From Streptomyces sp. CB01881 (GTDB lineage: Bacteria; Actinomycetota; Actinomycetes; Streptomycetales; Streptomycetaceae), in NCBI RefSeq assembly GCF_002953255.1, contig NZ_CP026498.1, positions 7,819,939 to 7,883,938 on the forward strand: a stretch of DNA of 64,000 nucleotides. Reading direction: 5' to 3'. Both the position numbers and the translations under genes were made by a program. Of this stretch, positions 1 through 9,473 are shown piece after piece (position 1 is the first letter of the stretch; each line of letters starts with the position of its first letter). A model generated the notes under the pieces. That model did no database searches. It had not been told where the DNA came from and saw only the letters and a list, made by a program, of their open reading frames with translations.

Positions 1-81
1 AGACGACTGGGTTGATAGGCCGGATATGGAAGCCCCGTGAGGGGTGGAGTTGACCGGTACTAATAGGCCGAGGGCTTGTCC
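1..81 (+). rRNA. rrl: 23S ribosomal RNA, 3' end only
   Basis: The first 81 bases match the conserved 3' terminus of actinobacterial 23S rRNA, with the characteristic GGTACTAATAGGCCGAGGGC segment near 56-75. The gene is cut by the window's left edge. It is followed by a spacer of about 83 bases and then 5S rRNA, as expected for an rrn operon on the plus strand. The spacer contains two small stems (GTTGTT-CTGA-AACAAC at 103-118 and TGACA-TGGCC-TGTCA at 126-140) that probably guide processing. The exact mature 3' end is uncertain by a few bases. Confidence 0.9.
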
Positions 82-164
82 TCAGTTGCTCGCGTCCACT
101 GTGTTGTTCTGAAACAACGACCCCGTGACATGGCCTGTCATGGTGCGGCCGACAGTTTCATAGT

Positions 165-284
165 GTTTCGGTGGTCATAGCGTGAGGGAAACGCCCGGTT
201 ACATTCCGAACCCGGAAGCTAAGCCTCACAGCGCCGATGGTACTGCAGGGGGGACCCTGTGGGAGAGTAGGACGCCGCCGAACA
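165..284 (+). rRNA. rrf: 5S ribosomal RNA
   Basis: A 120-base sequence begins GTTTCGGTGG and ends GCCGCCGAAC, so the two ends pair to form 5S helix I. Internal hallmarks such as ACGCCCGGTTACATTCCGAA and the GATGGTACTGC arm are present. It is the last gene of the rrn operon and is followed eleven bases later by a strong terminator. Confidence 0.96.
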
Positions 285-295
285 ATCATTCACAG

Positions 296-330
296 AGAAC
301 CCCCACCCGGATCCCGGGTGGGGGTTCTTT
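296..330 (+). terminator. Intrinsic terminator of the rrn operon
   Basis: A perfect 15-bp inverted repeat (arms 296-310 and 314-328, three-base loop) is followed by TT. It lies just after 5S rRNA and ends the ribosomal RNA transcript. Confidence 0.9.
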
Positions 331-724
331 GCGTTGTGCCGCCGGTGCCAACGGTGCTGCCGATGCCATCTGTTGTCATCTGTGCCGACCGTGTTGTGCC
401 GGCGGGCGCTGTGGTGGCGGATCGGTGGAGCCGCCACCGGCGGCAGGCAGGCAGGCAGCGGGCGCCACAGGTAGCGGGCGCCACAGGTAGCGGGCAGGGG
501 CCTGCACGTCCTCCCCGTGCCACCTGAGCTTCCCGCCGGTGCAGAGCAAGATGCCCGCCGGTCTGTGAGGTGGTGGAGGGTGCTGGAGGAGGCCTATCCG
601 GTGAAGGGCCGGCTGGGATGGCTCCTGGGGGGTGGTCCTGGACGGAGCCCGCAGCCGCTCGCCGAAGGAATCTGCCCCTGAGAAGGCCCGTTCTCCCGGA
701 GGGAGTGCCTTCCGCAGCCACGAC
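331..724. other. Non-coding stretch after the rrn operon
   Basis: I see no gene here. The open frames that cross it lack ribosome binding sites and have no recognisable domains. The only structure is a short tandem repeat at 457-496. Confidence 0.6.
457..496 (+). repeat. 16-bp tandem repeat, 2.5 copies
   Basis: The unit AGCGGGCGCCACAGGT occurs perfectly at 457-472 and 473-488, and its first eight bases (last base changed) recur at 489-496. It lies in non-coding DNA between the rrn operon and the convergent DUF58 operon. Confidence 0.85.
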
Positions 725-758
725 GACGCCCCGCTACCGGAGTCGGTAGCGGGGCGTC
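725..758. terminator. Terminator of the DUF58/MoxR operon (bidirectional)
   Basis: A perfect 15-bp stem (725-739 and 744-758) with a GAGT loop lies 57 bases beyond the stop codon of the minus-strand DUF58 gene. It could also stop any transcription leaking out of the rrn operon. Confidence 0.85.
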
Positions 759-815
759 AAAGGCTTCGGAGGTTCCGGAGGGCCCTTCGGGATCGGGGAC
801 GGAGAGGACCTGCTC

Positions 816-2126
816 TCAGAGGCGGCCGGCGGCCTTGAGCGCGAGGTAGGTGTCGGCGAGGGCCGGGGCCACGGCGGCCGGCGGCGCGTCGAGGACGGTG
901 ACGCCGGCCCGGGTGAGCCGGTCGGCGGTGAGGCGGCGGTCGGCGCGGGTCTGCTCGGCGGCGGCCGCGCCGTACACGGCCTCGACGGTGCCGCGGCCGA
1001 CGGCCAGCTCGTCCAGGTTCGGGTCGGAGACCGACGCGAGGACGACCTCGTGGCGCTTGGTGAGGGGCGGCAGCAGCGGCAGCAGTCCGTCCTCGACAGG
1101 GGCCGCGTCGAGCCCGGTCAGCAGGACGATCAGTGAGCGGTGCGGGGCCATCTTCAGGGCGGAGGCGACCAGCGCGCGCATGTCGGTCTCGTAGAGCGCG
1201 GGTTCGAGGGTGGCCATCGCGTTGGTGAAGGCGGGCAGGATCTCGTTGGGGGCTCGGCCGGCCACCGAGACGCGCTTGCGCAGGTCGTGCGCGAGCAGGT
1301 CGACCCGGTCGCCGGCCTTGGTGGCGAGCGCCGTGAGCAGCAGCGCGGCGTCGAGCGACGCGTCCAGGCGCGGGGCGTCGCCGACCCGGCCGGCGGAGGT
1401 GCGGCCGGTGTCGAGCACGACCAGGATGTGCCGGTCGCGCTCGGGGCGCCAGGTGCGTACGGCGACGGTGTTGCGGCGGGCGCTGGCGCGCCAGTCGATG
1501 GAGCGGATGTCGTCGCCGGGCAGGTACTCGCGCAGCGAGTCGAACTCGGTGCCCTGGCCGCGGGTCAGGACGGAGGTGCGGCCGTCGAGTTCGCGCAGCC
1601 GGGCGAGCCGGGACGGCAGGTGCTTGCAGCTGTTGAAGGGGGGCAGGGCGCGGACCGTCCAGGGGGCGAGGTGCGAGCCCTGACGGGCGGCCAGGCCGAG
1701 CGGGCCGAGCGAACGGACGGTCACCTTGTGGGCGTGGTGGTCGCCGCGCCGCGTCGGGGTGAGCACGGTGGTGACGCGGCGTCGTTCGCCGCCGGGGACG
1801 CGCAGGGTGTGCCGGGAGCCGGCGATCGCCGTGCCGGGCCGCCAGGCGGAGGGGGCCCAGGCGTCGCGGACGAGGGCTCTGAGCGGGCGGCCGGCGGGGT
1901 TGGTGACGGTCAGTTCGACGGAGGCGGGCTCGCCCAGCCGGACGGTGGTGTCGCCGCCCCGGGTGATCCGCAGGTTGCGGACCGGGGCGGCGAGCACGAG
2001 GTCGGCCGCGACGGCGAGCAGGACCGCGCCGGTGACGGCGGCGATCCCGCCCCAGGAGGGCAGGAGCAGGCCCACGACGAGCGCGCCGAGTGCGGCGAGC
2101 AGGGCGGTTCGCCCGGTGAGGGCCAT
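816..2126 (-). CDS. DUF58 domain protein
   Basis: 436 aa. Two adjacent hydrophobic helices occupy about residues 6-45, and the remainder is a DUF58 region with the signature DDIRSIDW ending at W212. A von Willebrand A-like fold follows, with a VVLDTG motif typical of DUF58/MIDAS proteins. These proteins usually sit beside a MoxR AAA+ ATPase and are thought to be remodelled by it; the biochemical role is not established. ATG at 2126 was chosen because GAAGGAG lies just upstream and the membrane helices start immediately after it. It is the last gene of a five-gene operon, 37 bases after moxR, and is followed by a strong terminator. Confidence 0.9.
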   Translation of the reverse strand: MALTGRTALLAALGALVVGLLLPSWGGIAAVTGAVLLAVAADLVLAAPVRNLRITRGGDTTVRLGEPASVELTVTNPAGRPLRALVRDAWAPSAWRPGTAIAGSRHTLRVPGGERRRVTTVLTPTRRGDHHAHKVTVRSLGPLGLAARQGSHLAPWTVRALPPFNSCKHLPSRLARLRELDGRTSVLTRGQGTEFDSLREYLPGDDIRSIDWRASARRNTVAVRTWRPERDRHILVVLDTGRTSAGRVGDAPRLDASLDAALLLTALATKAGDRVDLLAHDLRKRVSVAGRAPNEILPAFTNAMATLEPALYETDMRALVASALKMAPHRSLIVLLTGLDAAPVEDGLLPLLPPLTKRHEVVLASVSDPNLDELAVGRGTVEAVYGAAAAEQTRADRRLTADRLTRAGVTVLDAPPAAVAPALADTYLALKAAGRL

Positions 2127-2163
2127 GCGGTGCGCTCCTTCGTGAGCGAGGCGGTGGAGGCGG

Positions 2164-3203
<1,040 letters not shown>

Positions 3204-3207
<4 letters not shown>

Positions 3208-4511
3208 GGCTTTCGTACCTGCCTTTCGAGGGCGTCGAGGTCGTCGGCGAGCCGCAGCAGCGCGGCGTCGTCGGTCGGGGGCGGGCCGTACAGGAGGGCC
3301 CGTACGTCTCCGGCGGGTCGGTCGGGGAGGCGGTCGACGACGGCCGCGCAGAGTGCGGTCGGGTCGGGGGCGCCGGCGCTGAGCGGAAGGCCGAGGGCCG
3401 GGGCGAGCCGGTGGACGGCGGCGCGGCGCAGGGCGTCGGCGGCGCGGCCGCGGGCCTTGGCCCGGCGGTAGAGGCGGGCCCGGCCCTCGGTGGTCTCGGC
3501 GGCGCGGACGACCACGGGCAGGTTCTCGCTGACGACGGGGCCGAGCCGGCGGGCACGCCAGGCGGCGGTCAGCAGGGCGGCGACGGCGAGCTGGTACGCG
3601 GCCCAGCGCCACCCGTCGGGGATGTAGTCGGTGAACCGCTTGGCGCCGCCCGCGGCGACCGGCGTCGAGTAGTCGGGCAGGTGCCAGGTCAGGTTGGGCT
3701 GGGAGCCGAGCAGGCCGAGGGCGAGCGAGGCGTTGCCGTCCTTCTTGACCAGCTCGTTGCTGAGGAAGTCGCCGCTGCCGAGGACGACCACCTCGGTGCC
3801 CTTGCCGGTCGGCGCGGCCACCAGGGGGAAGCCGTGGCCGCGCGGGTAGCAGCCCTCGCCGCGGCTGCCGGTGGTGTAGAGCAGGCCGCCGAGGTGGGCG
3901 GTGCCGGCCCGGACGGCCTCGGTGAGCGCGCACTGGGCGGCGGTGCTGCGTACGGCGGCGTACGGCGCGCCGCCGCCCTCGTCGGAGGGGCGGACGCCGG
4001 GGGCCAGTGCGCTGAGCGCGGCGGGACCGGGGGAGAGCAGGACCAGCCGGGAGTGCCCGGCGGCGGCGAGGGCGCGCAGCTGGGCGGGGTCGAGCAGGTC
4101 GGGTTCGGGGACGACGAGGGTGTCGTTGCCGGAGGTGCGGGCGGTGAGGTCGGCGGTGATGTCGACCTTGAGGCCTTCGCCCTGGAGCAGGGCCACCACG
4201 GCGTGGGCGCCGTCGGGGTCGTAGGAGCGCGGGTCGAGCGGCGGGTAGCGGCGGTCCTGGTTGAGGCCGGCCAGGAGGGCGGCGGCGAGCAGGACCAGCG
4301 CGGCGGCGAGCAGGAACCAGCGCGAGCGGTACCAGAGGCTGCGGCCGGTGGGCGCGAGGCTGCTGGGGCTGACGCGGGGCCCGGGCGGCACGGCCGGGCC
4401 GGCGGGTGCGGGCTTTCCGGCGTCGGCGGGGGCGGTGCCCGCGGGGGCGGTGGGGGGTGCCGGCGGCACGGCCGGGCCGGGGGCGGCGGCGCCCGGGGTG
4501 GTGGTGGTCAT
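3204..4511 (-). CDS. DUF4350 domain membrane protein
   Basis: 435 aa. A proline/alanine-rich cytoplasmic N-terminus of about 60 residues leads to a transmembrane helix (about 65-83), then an extracytoplasmic DUF4350 domain resembling a glutamine-amidotransferase-like fold. A second hydrophobic segment (YQLAVAALLTAAW) and a cytoplasmic C-terminal region follow. Function is unknown; the family is a regular member of MoxR-DUF58-DUF4129 operons. ATG at 4511 overlaps the upstream TGA (ATGA), and its own stop overlaps the moxR GTG, so the three genes are tightly coupled. Confidence 0.88.
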
Positions 4512-5179
4512 GCCGCTCCTCCCGGGGCCGCGGCGAGGGCCGGGCGGGCGCGTTCGAGGGCCTGGTCGAGGTCGCGGAGCAACTGGTACGCGGCCCGGTC
4601 GGCGGTGCGCTCGCCGTAGGCGATGTCGTCGAAGGTGCGGGCGCCCGCGGTGAGCTCCGCGGCGTGGGCGGGCAGCATGCGCCCCGCCTCGGTGGCGGCC
4701 TCGTCGGCGGTGCGGCCGGGCCGGGTGTCGAGCAGGGTGCGTTCCTCCAGGCCCCGGACGACGGCGCGCATCTGCTCGCGGACGGCCTCGGCCCACTGGC
4801 CGGCGGCGGCGTGGCGCTCGGCGTCGGCACGGTACTGGGCGGCGCTGCGCGGTCCGGCGGTGCCGAAGACGTCGGGCGTGGTGCGGGCGGCCCGCCGGGG
4901 CGCGCCGAGGCGCCACCAGAGGGCGGCGGCGATCACGACGGCGACCACCAGGAACAGGATCAGGCCCGTCGTGCCCGTGGTGCCGTCACCGGCGATGGCG
5001 TTGAGCGCGTCGTCGATCCGGTCCATGAACCAGTCGTAGACCCGTTGCTGGAGGCTCGGGTCGTGCCGGTGGTAGTCGGCCTTGAGCAGTTCGTCGCGTA
5101 CGGCGTCGCGAGCCGGGTCACGCGGCGTGGTGACCGGGGCGCCGCCCGCGGCCGGCGCCATCTCCCCCCAGTTCGGCAT
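4508..5179 (-). CDS. DUF4129 domain membrane protein
   Basis: 223 aa. An N-terminal extracytoplasmic segment is followed by one membrane helix (LILFLVVAVVIAAALWW, about residues 72-90). The C-terminal DUF4129 domain contains the signature RTFDDIAYGERTAD. In related proteins DUF4129 often forms the C-terminus of transglutaminase-like proteins; here it is free-standing. The start at 5179 lies five bases after the stop of the upstream membrane protein, with GAGG upstream. Confidence 0.87.
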   Translation of the reverse strand: MPNWGEMAPAAGGAPVTTPRDPARDAVRDELLKADYHRHDPSLQQRVYDWFMDRIDDALNAIAGDGTTGTTGLILFLVVAVVIAAALWWRLGAPRRAARTTPDVFGTAGPRSAAQYRADAERHAAAGQWAEAVREQMRAVVRGLEERTLLDTRPGRTADEAATEAGRMLPAHAAELTAGARTFDDIAYGERTADRAAYQLLRDLDQALERARPALAAAPGGAA

Positions 5180-5184
5180 GCGGG

Positions 5185-6354
5185 TCAGAGCCTCGCCGGG
5201 TTCGGGCCGACCGGGTCGCTCCAGCCGGTGCCGCCGTACTCGGGCAGGCCGGCGGCGCGGGCCAGCTCGATGTCGAGGGCCTCGCGGCGGATCCGCTGGT
5301 CGACGTAGAGGAGGACGGTGATGGCGGCGCTGAACGGGATGGTGAGGGTCGAGGCGATGATCCCGCCGATCGCGCTCGCGACGAGCATGGCGGTCGGGAC
5401 GGAGGCGTCGGTGGAGCTCGACTCGTTGACGAGGTGGTCGAAGCCCAGGGCCATGCCGATGACGGCGAACGGGGTGGCGATGATCATCGAGACGATGAAC
5501 GACAGCACCCAGGCGAGCAGGTTGATGCCGGCCTGCCGCCACCAGGCGCCGCGGACCAGGCGGCGGGAGCGGGAGAGCGCGGCCATGACGCCCTGCTTCT
5601 CCAGCATCAGGGCCGGGGCGGCGAGGCTCAGCTGGACCCAGACCCAGACGGCGGCCGGGACACTGAGCAGGCCGACGACGACCAGGAGGGCGACGAGGGC
5701 GGGTTCGTCCGCGCCGGCCACGACGTAGCCGATGAGCGGGGTGAAGCCGAGCAGCACGATGCCGCCGAAGATCAGGCCGCTGAGCAGGCTGAGCCCGAAC
5801 ATCCGCAGCAGCTGGGGCCGGGCCTCGCGCCAGGCCTCTCCGGCGGTGGCGGACTTCCCGAGGACGGCACGGCTGACCACCATCGTCAGCAGCGCGGAGG
5901 CGATGACGCCGATCAGCAGGGCCAGCGGCAGGACGACGACGCCGGCCAGGGCCTGGGTCAGGTTCCCGGTGCTGCCGTTGATGGCCAGCTGGGCCGCGAG
6001 ACTGCCGCCCTGCTCGATGACGGCGAGGCCCAGCGACAGGCCGAGCGTGGTGCGCCAGTGCGTGCGGATGGTCGAGACCGCGCCGTCGAGGATCTCGCCG
6101 ACGCCGAGCGGGCGCAGCGGGATCACGCCGGGCTTGGGGCTCGGCGGGGCGCCCCAGCCGTACTGGCCGTACTGGCCGTGGGGCCCCGGTGCGCCGTACT
6201 GCGCGCCGATGTGGCCGGCGCCCGGTACGGGGGGCGCGGCGTGGGGTGGTACCGACTGCCCGGGCACGGCGGCGGGTGCGTCGGCCGGGGGCCGGGCCTC
6301 GTCGCGGGGCTGCTCGGACGAGCTGGGCGAGGCCCAGCCCGGAGTGTCGGTCAT
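5185..6354 (-). CDS. Polytopic membrane protein (GDPD membrane-domain-like)
   Basis: 389 aa. A Pro/Gly/Tyr-rich, presumably disordered cytoplasmic N-terminus of about 75 residues contains QYGQYGWG repeats. It is followed by LRPLGVGEILDGAV, a motif common at the start of the glycerophosphoryl-diester-phosphodiesterase membrane domain, then about six hydrophobic helices. No catalytic GDPD domain is present. It is the first gene of the operon, with GAGGAG eight bases before the ATG, and it diverges from mtrA across 289 bases. Function is unknown; the position suggests envelope homeostasis. Confidence 0.85.
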   Translation of the reverse strand: MTDTPGWASPSSSEQPRDEARPPADAPAAVPGQSVPPHAAPPVPGAGHIGAQYGAPGPHGQYGQYGWGAPPSPKPGVIPLRPLGVGEILDGAVSTIRTHWRTTLGLSLGLAVIEQGGSLAAQLAINGSTGNLTQALAGVVVLPLALLIGVIASALLTMVVSRAVLGKSATAGEAWREARPQLLRMFGLSLLSGLIFGGIVLLGFTPLIGYVVAGADEPALVALLVVVGLLSVPAAVWVWVQLSLAAPALMLEKQGVMAALSRSRRLVRGAWWRQAGINLLAWVLSFIVSMIIATPFAVIGMALGFDHLVNESSSTDASVPTAMLVASAIGGIIASTLTIPFSAAITVLLYVDQRIRREALDIELARAAGLPEYGGTGWSDPVGPNPARL

Positions 6355-6612
6355 CACTGCTCCTCGGAGGGGCTTCAGGGTTCGCGGGGCCGGGTGGATC
6401 TTCACCCGCGCGCAGCGCCCATCGTGCCATGGTGGTCGGACGGGCCCCAGGGGTATCCGGTCGCTGAACGGCCAACGGGGGCCCGGCCGACAGCCGGTCG
6501 GCGGGCTCCGGGGCGGCGGTGCCGGTTCGGGCCAGGATATTCGTCCGGAATGGCCGGAATTGGCCCGGGCCGGGAGTTGGCCGTTCTGGAGCAATGGGAC
6601 TGCTGTGCGGCA

Positions 6613-6629
6613 GGTCACAATCCGGTAAT
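6613..6629 (+). promoter_or_regulatory. Candidate MtrA autoregulatory direct repeat
   Basis: Two GGT-headed hexamers, GGTCAC (6613-6618) and GGTAAT (6624-6629), are spaced with an 11-base period just upstream of the mtrA ribosome binding site. Streptomyces MtrA is reported to bind GTNACC-like direct repeats, so autoregulation is possible. The second half-site is a poor match, so the call is tentative. Confidence 0.3.
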
Positions 6630-6643
6630 GAGAGGATGGACGC

Positions 6644-7321
6644 ATGAAGGGACGCGTCCTCGTCGTTGATGACGACTCCGCACTGGCCGAGATGCTCGGC
6701 ATTGTGCTGCGGGGTGAGGGTTTTGAGCCGTTTTTCGTCGCGGATGGAGACAAGGCACTAGCCGCGTTCCGTGAGACCAAGCCCGACCTGGTCCTGCTGG
6801 ACCTGATGCTGCCCGGCCGGGACGGCATCGACGTCTGCCGGCAGATCCGGGCGGAGTCGGGCATCCCGATCGTCATGCTGACCGCGAAGACGGACACCGT
6901 CGACGTCGTGGTCGGCCTGGAGTCGGGCGCCGACGACTACGTCACCAAGCCGTTCAAGCCCAAGGAGCTGGTGGCCCGGGTTCGCGCACGGCTGCGCCGT
7001 GCCGAGGAGCCGACGCCCGAGCAGCTGACCATCGGCGATCTGGTGATCGACGTGGCCGGGCACTCCGTGAAGCGGGACGGCCGGGGCATCCCGCTGACCC
7101 CGCTGGAGTTCGACCTGCTGGTCGCGCTGGCCCGCAAGCCCTGGCAGGTGTTCACCCGCGAGGTGCTGCTGGAGCAGGTCTGGGGGTACCGCCACGCGGC
7201 GGACACCCGGCTGGTCAACGTGCACGTCCAGCGGCTCCGCTCCAAGATCGAGAAGGACCCGGAGCGCCCCGAGATCGTGGTGACCGTGCGCGGCGTCGGC
7301 TACAAGGCCGGACCCAGCTGA
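6644..7321 (+). CDS. mtrA: Response regulator MtrA (OmpR family)
   Basis: 225 aa, full length for the family. The receiver domain carries the acidic pocket D9-D11, phosphoacceptor D53, T80 and K102. The C-terminal winged-helix DNA-binding domain contains VWGYRHAADTRLVNVHVQRL, typical of OmpR/PhoB regulators. MtrA pairs with MtrB and controls cell-wall, osmotic and developmental genes in actinobacteria. GAGAGG sits ahead of the ATG. One base separates its stop from the mtrB GTG, so the two are co-translated. Confidence 0.97.
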   Translation: MKGRVLVVDDDSALAEMLGIVLRGEGFEPFFVADGDKALAAFRETKPDLVLLDLMLPGRDGIDVCRQIRAESGIPIVMLTAKTDTVDVVVGLESGADDYVTKPFKPKELVARVRARLRRAEEPTPEQLTIGDLVIDVAGHSVKRDGRGIPLTPLEFDLLVALARKPWQVFTREVLLEQVWGYRHAADTRLVNVHVQRLRSKIEKDPERPEIVVTVRGVGYKAGPS

Positions 7322-7322
7322 C

Positions 7323-9473
7323 GTGGCGTACCAGGCTGACGAGACCCCGTCGGGTACCGCGACCGACGGGGCCGCCGCCGTGCGCGGGGACGTGCTGAGC
7401 TCGACCACGCGCAGCCGCCGCCGACGCGGCCTCGCGGGCGTGCTCGCACCGGTGGTCCGTCAGCTGCGCCGGCCCGTGCAACGGGTGCTGGCGCTGTACC
7501 GGCGCTCGATCCAGCTGAGGGTGGTCGCGGCCACCCTGATGCTGTCCGTCGTCGTGGTGCTCGTGCTGGGCGTCGTGGTGGTCGCCCAGGTCCGCAACGG
7601 GCTGCTGAACACCAAGAAGGACTCGGCGCGCAGTCAGGCCCGGGCCGGCTTCCAGACCGAGCAGAAGAAGATCGACGAGGCGAAGGAGCTGCGCCTCAAG
7701 GTCGCCCCCAGCGCCGACCCGACCACCGAGGAGATCGGCACCTGGCTGCTGAAGCAGGTCGGTGACCTCGCGGCCAGCGGGCAGAACGTCTACTCGGTGA
7801 TCGCCATCATGCCCAACAGCGGGCAGTCGGTCTCGTTGGAGAACACCGGCCTGGGGCCGCGCTACTCCGGCGACATCCAGCCGAGCAGCATCCCCGACTC
7901 CCTGCGCGCCCGGGTGACGTCGGAGGCCGGCATCTTCGACCAGCCGACCGTCATCCAGCGCGCCCCGGAGAGCGGTGGCCGGACCGAGCCCGGCCTCGCC
8001 ATCGGCATGCAGTTCTCCGGGCCCACCGGCACCCCGTACCAGCTGTACTACGTCTTCTCCTTCGGCCAGGAGACCAACACCCTCGGCCTGGTCACCGGCA
8101 CGCTCGCCACCGCGGGCGTCTTCGTGGTGATCATGATGGGCGGCATCGCCTGGCTGGTGGTGCGCCAGGTGGTGACCCCGGTCCGGATGGCCGCCGGGAT
8201 CTCCGAGCGGCTGGCCGCCGGCCACCTGGAGGAGCGGATGAAGGTCACCGGGACGGACGACATCGCCCGCCTCGGCGAATCGTTCAACCGGATGGCCAAC
8301 GCCCTCCAGGCGCAGATCCGCCAGCTGGAGGAGCTCTCCCGGGTGCAGCGGCGCTTCGTCTCGGACGTCTCGCACGAGCTGCGCACCCCGCTCACCACCG
8401 TGCGGATGGCCGCCGACCTCATCTACGACAGCCGCGAGGACCTCGACCCGATGGCGGCCCGCTCGGCCGAGCTGCTCCAGGGCCAGCTGGACCGCTTCGA
8501 GTCGCTGCTCGCCGACCTGCTGGAGATCAGCCGCTTCGACGCCGGCGCCGCGATCCTCGACGCCGAGCCGGTCGACCTGCGCGAGATCGTCGGCCGGGTG
8601 ATGGAGGCCGCCGACCCGCTGGCCCAGGCCAAGGGCAGCGCCGTGGTGGTCCGCGGCGATGGCGAGCCGGTGCTGGCCGAGGTCGACTCCCGCCGGATCG
8701 AGCGCATCCTGCGCAACCTGGTCGTCAACGCGTTGGAGCACGGCGAGGGCCGCGACGTCGTGGTCCGGCTGGGCTCGGCCGACGGCGCGGTCGCGGTCGG
8801 CGTGCGCGACTACGGCATCGGGCTCAAGCCCGGCGAGGCGTCCCGGGTGTTCCACCGCTTCTGGCGGGCCGACCCGTCCCGGGTCCGGACCACCGGCGGC
8901 ACCGGGCTGGGCCTGTCCATCGCGGTCGAGGACGCGCACCTGCACGGCGGCTGGCTCCAGGCCTGGGGCGAGCCCGGCGGCGGCTCGCACTTCCGGCTCA
9001 CCCTGCCGCGCACCCGCGGCGGCGAGATCAGCCGGGCGCCGTTCCGGCTGGAACCGGAGGACTCCCGCAACAACCGGGGACTCGGCTCGTACGGGACCCC
9101 GTACCGGCGGGCGATCCGCCCGTCCGGCGCGACCGCGCTGACCGTCACCGAGGACCCGGGCGTCCCGGAGACCCCCGAGGGCACCGGCAGCGGGTTCGGC
9201 AGCGGGCTGGGCGGCGTCCTGAGCATCGGCCCCGGACTGAGCGCCCCCCGGCTGCCCGAGGGGCCGCGCTCCGACCCCTCGGACGTGCGGACCGTGGGGG
9301 CCGGGTACGGTGCCACCGGAGCCCAGGTCATGGTGGACCCGACGCCGGGACGGCCGTCGGTGGCACAGCGGACGGCGGAGCCGGACCTTGCGGGTGCGGC
9401 CGGGGGCGCGAACGGCACGGGCGGGACGGACACGGAGGGGTCGCAGCGTGCGAAGGACCAGCAGCACTACTGA
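7323..9473 (+). CDS. mtrB: Sensor histidine kinase MtrB
   Basis: 716 aa. Two transmembrane helices (about 67-90 and 256-280) flank an extracytoplasmic sensor domain. They are followed by a HAMP domain, a HisKA domain with H351 in DVSHELRTPL, and HATPase_c with N, G1 and GTGLGL boxes. A Gly/Pro-rich tail of roughly 150 residues, likely disordered, follows the ATPase. It phosphorylates MtrA. The GTG start lies one base after the mtrA stop, and the end overlaps lpqB by 26 bases. Confidence 0.97.
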   Translation: MAYQADETPSGTATDGAAAVRGDVLSSTTRSRRRRGLAGVLAPVVRQLRRPVQRVLALYRRSIQLRVVAATLMLSVVVVLVLGVVVVAQVRNGLLNTKKDSARSQARAGFQTEQKKIDEAKELRLKVAPSADPTTEEIGTWLLKQVGDLAASGQNVYSVIAIMPNSGQSVSLENTGLGPRYSGDIQPSSIPDSLRARVTSEAGIFDQPTVIQRAPESGGRTEPGLAIGMQFSGPTGTPYQLYYVFSFGQETNTLGLVTGTLATAGVFVVIMMGGIAWLVVRQVVTPVRMAAGISERLAAGHLEERMKVTGTDDIARLGESFNRMANALQAQIRQLEELSRVQRRFVSDVSHELRTPLTTVRMAADLIYDSREDLDPMAARSAELLQGQLDRFESLLADLLEISRFDAGAAILDAEPVDLREIVGRVMEAADPLAQAKGSAVVVRGDGEPVLAEVDSRRIERILRNLVVNALEHGEGRDVVVRLGSADGAVAVGVRDYGIGLKPGEASRVFHRFWRADPSRVRTTGGTGLGLSIAVEDAHLHGGWLQAWGEPGGGSHFRLTLPRTRGGEISRAPFRLEPEDSRNNRGLGSYGTPYRRAIRPSGATALTVTEDPGVPETPEGTGSGFGSGLGGVLSIGPGLSAPRLPEGPRSDPSDVRTVGAGYGATGAQVMVDPTPGRPSVAQRTAEPDLAGAAGGANGTGGTDTEGSQRAKDQQHY

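Noticed and set aside
290..721. A 143-codon frame on the minus strand after the rrn operon
   Set aside because: It overlaps the rrn terminator and the 16-bp repeats, reads Arg/Pro/Gly-rich sequence and has no ribosome binding site.
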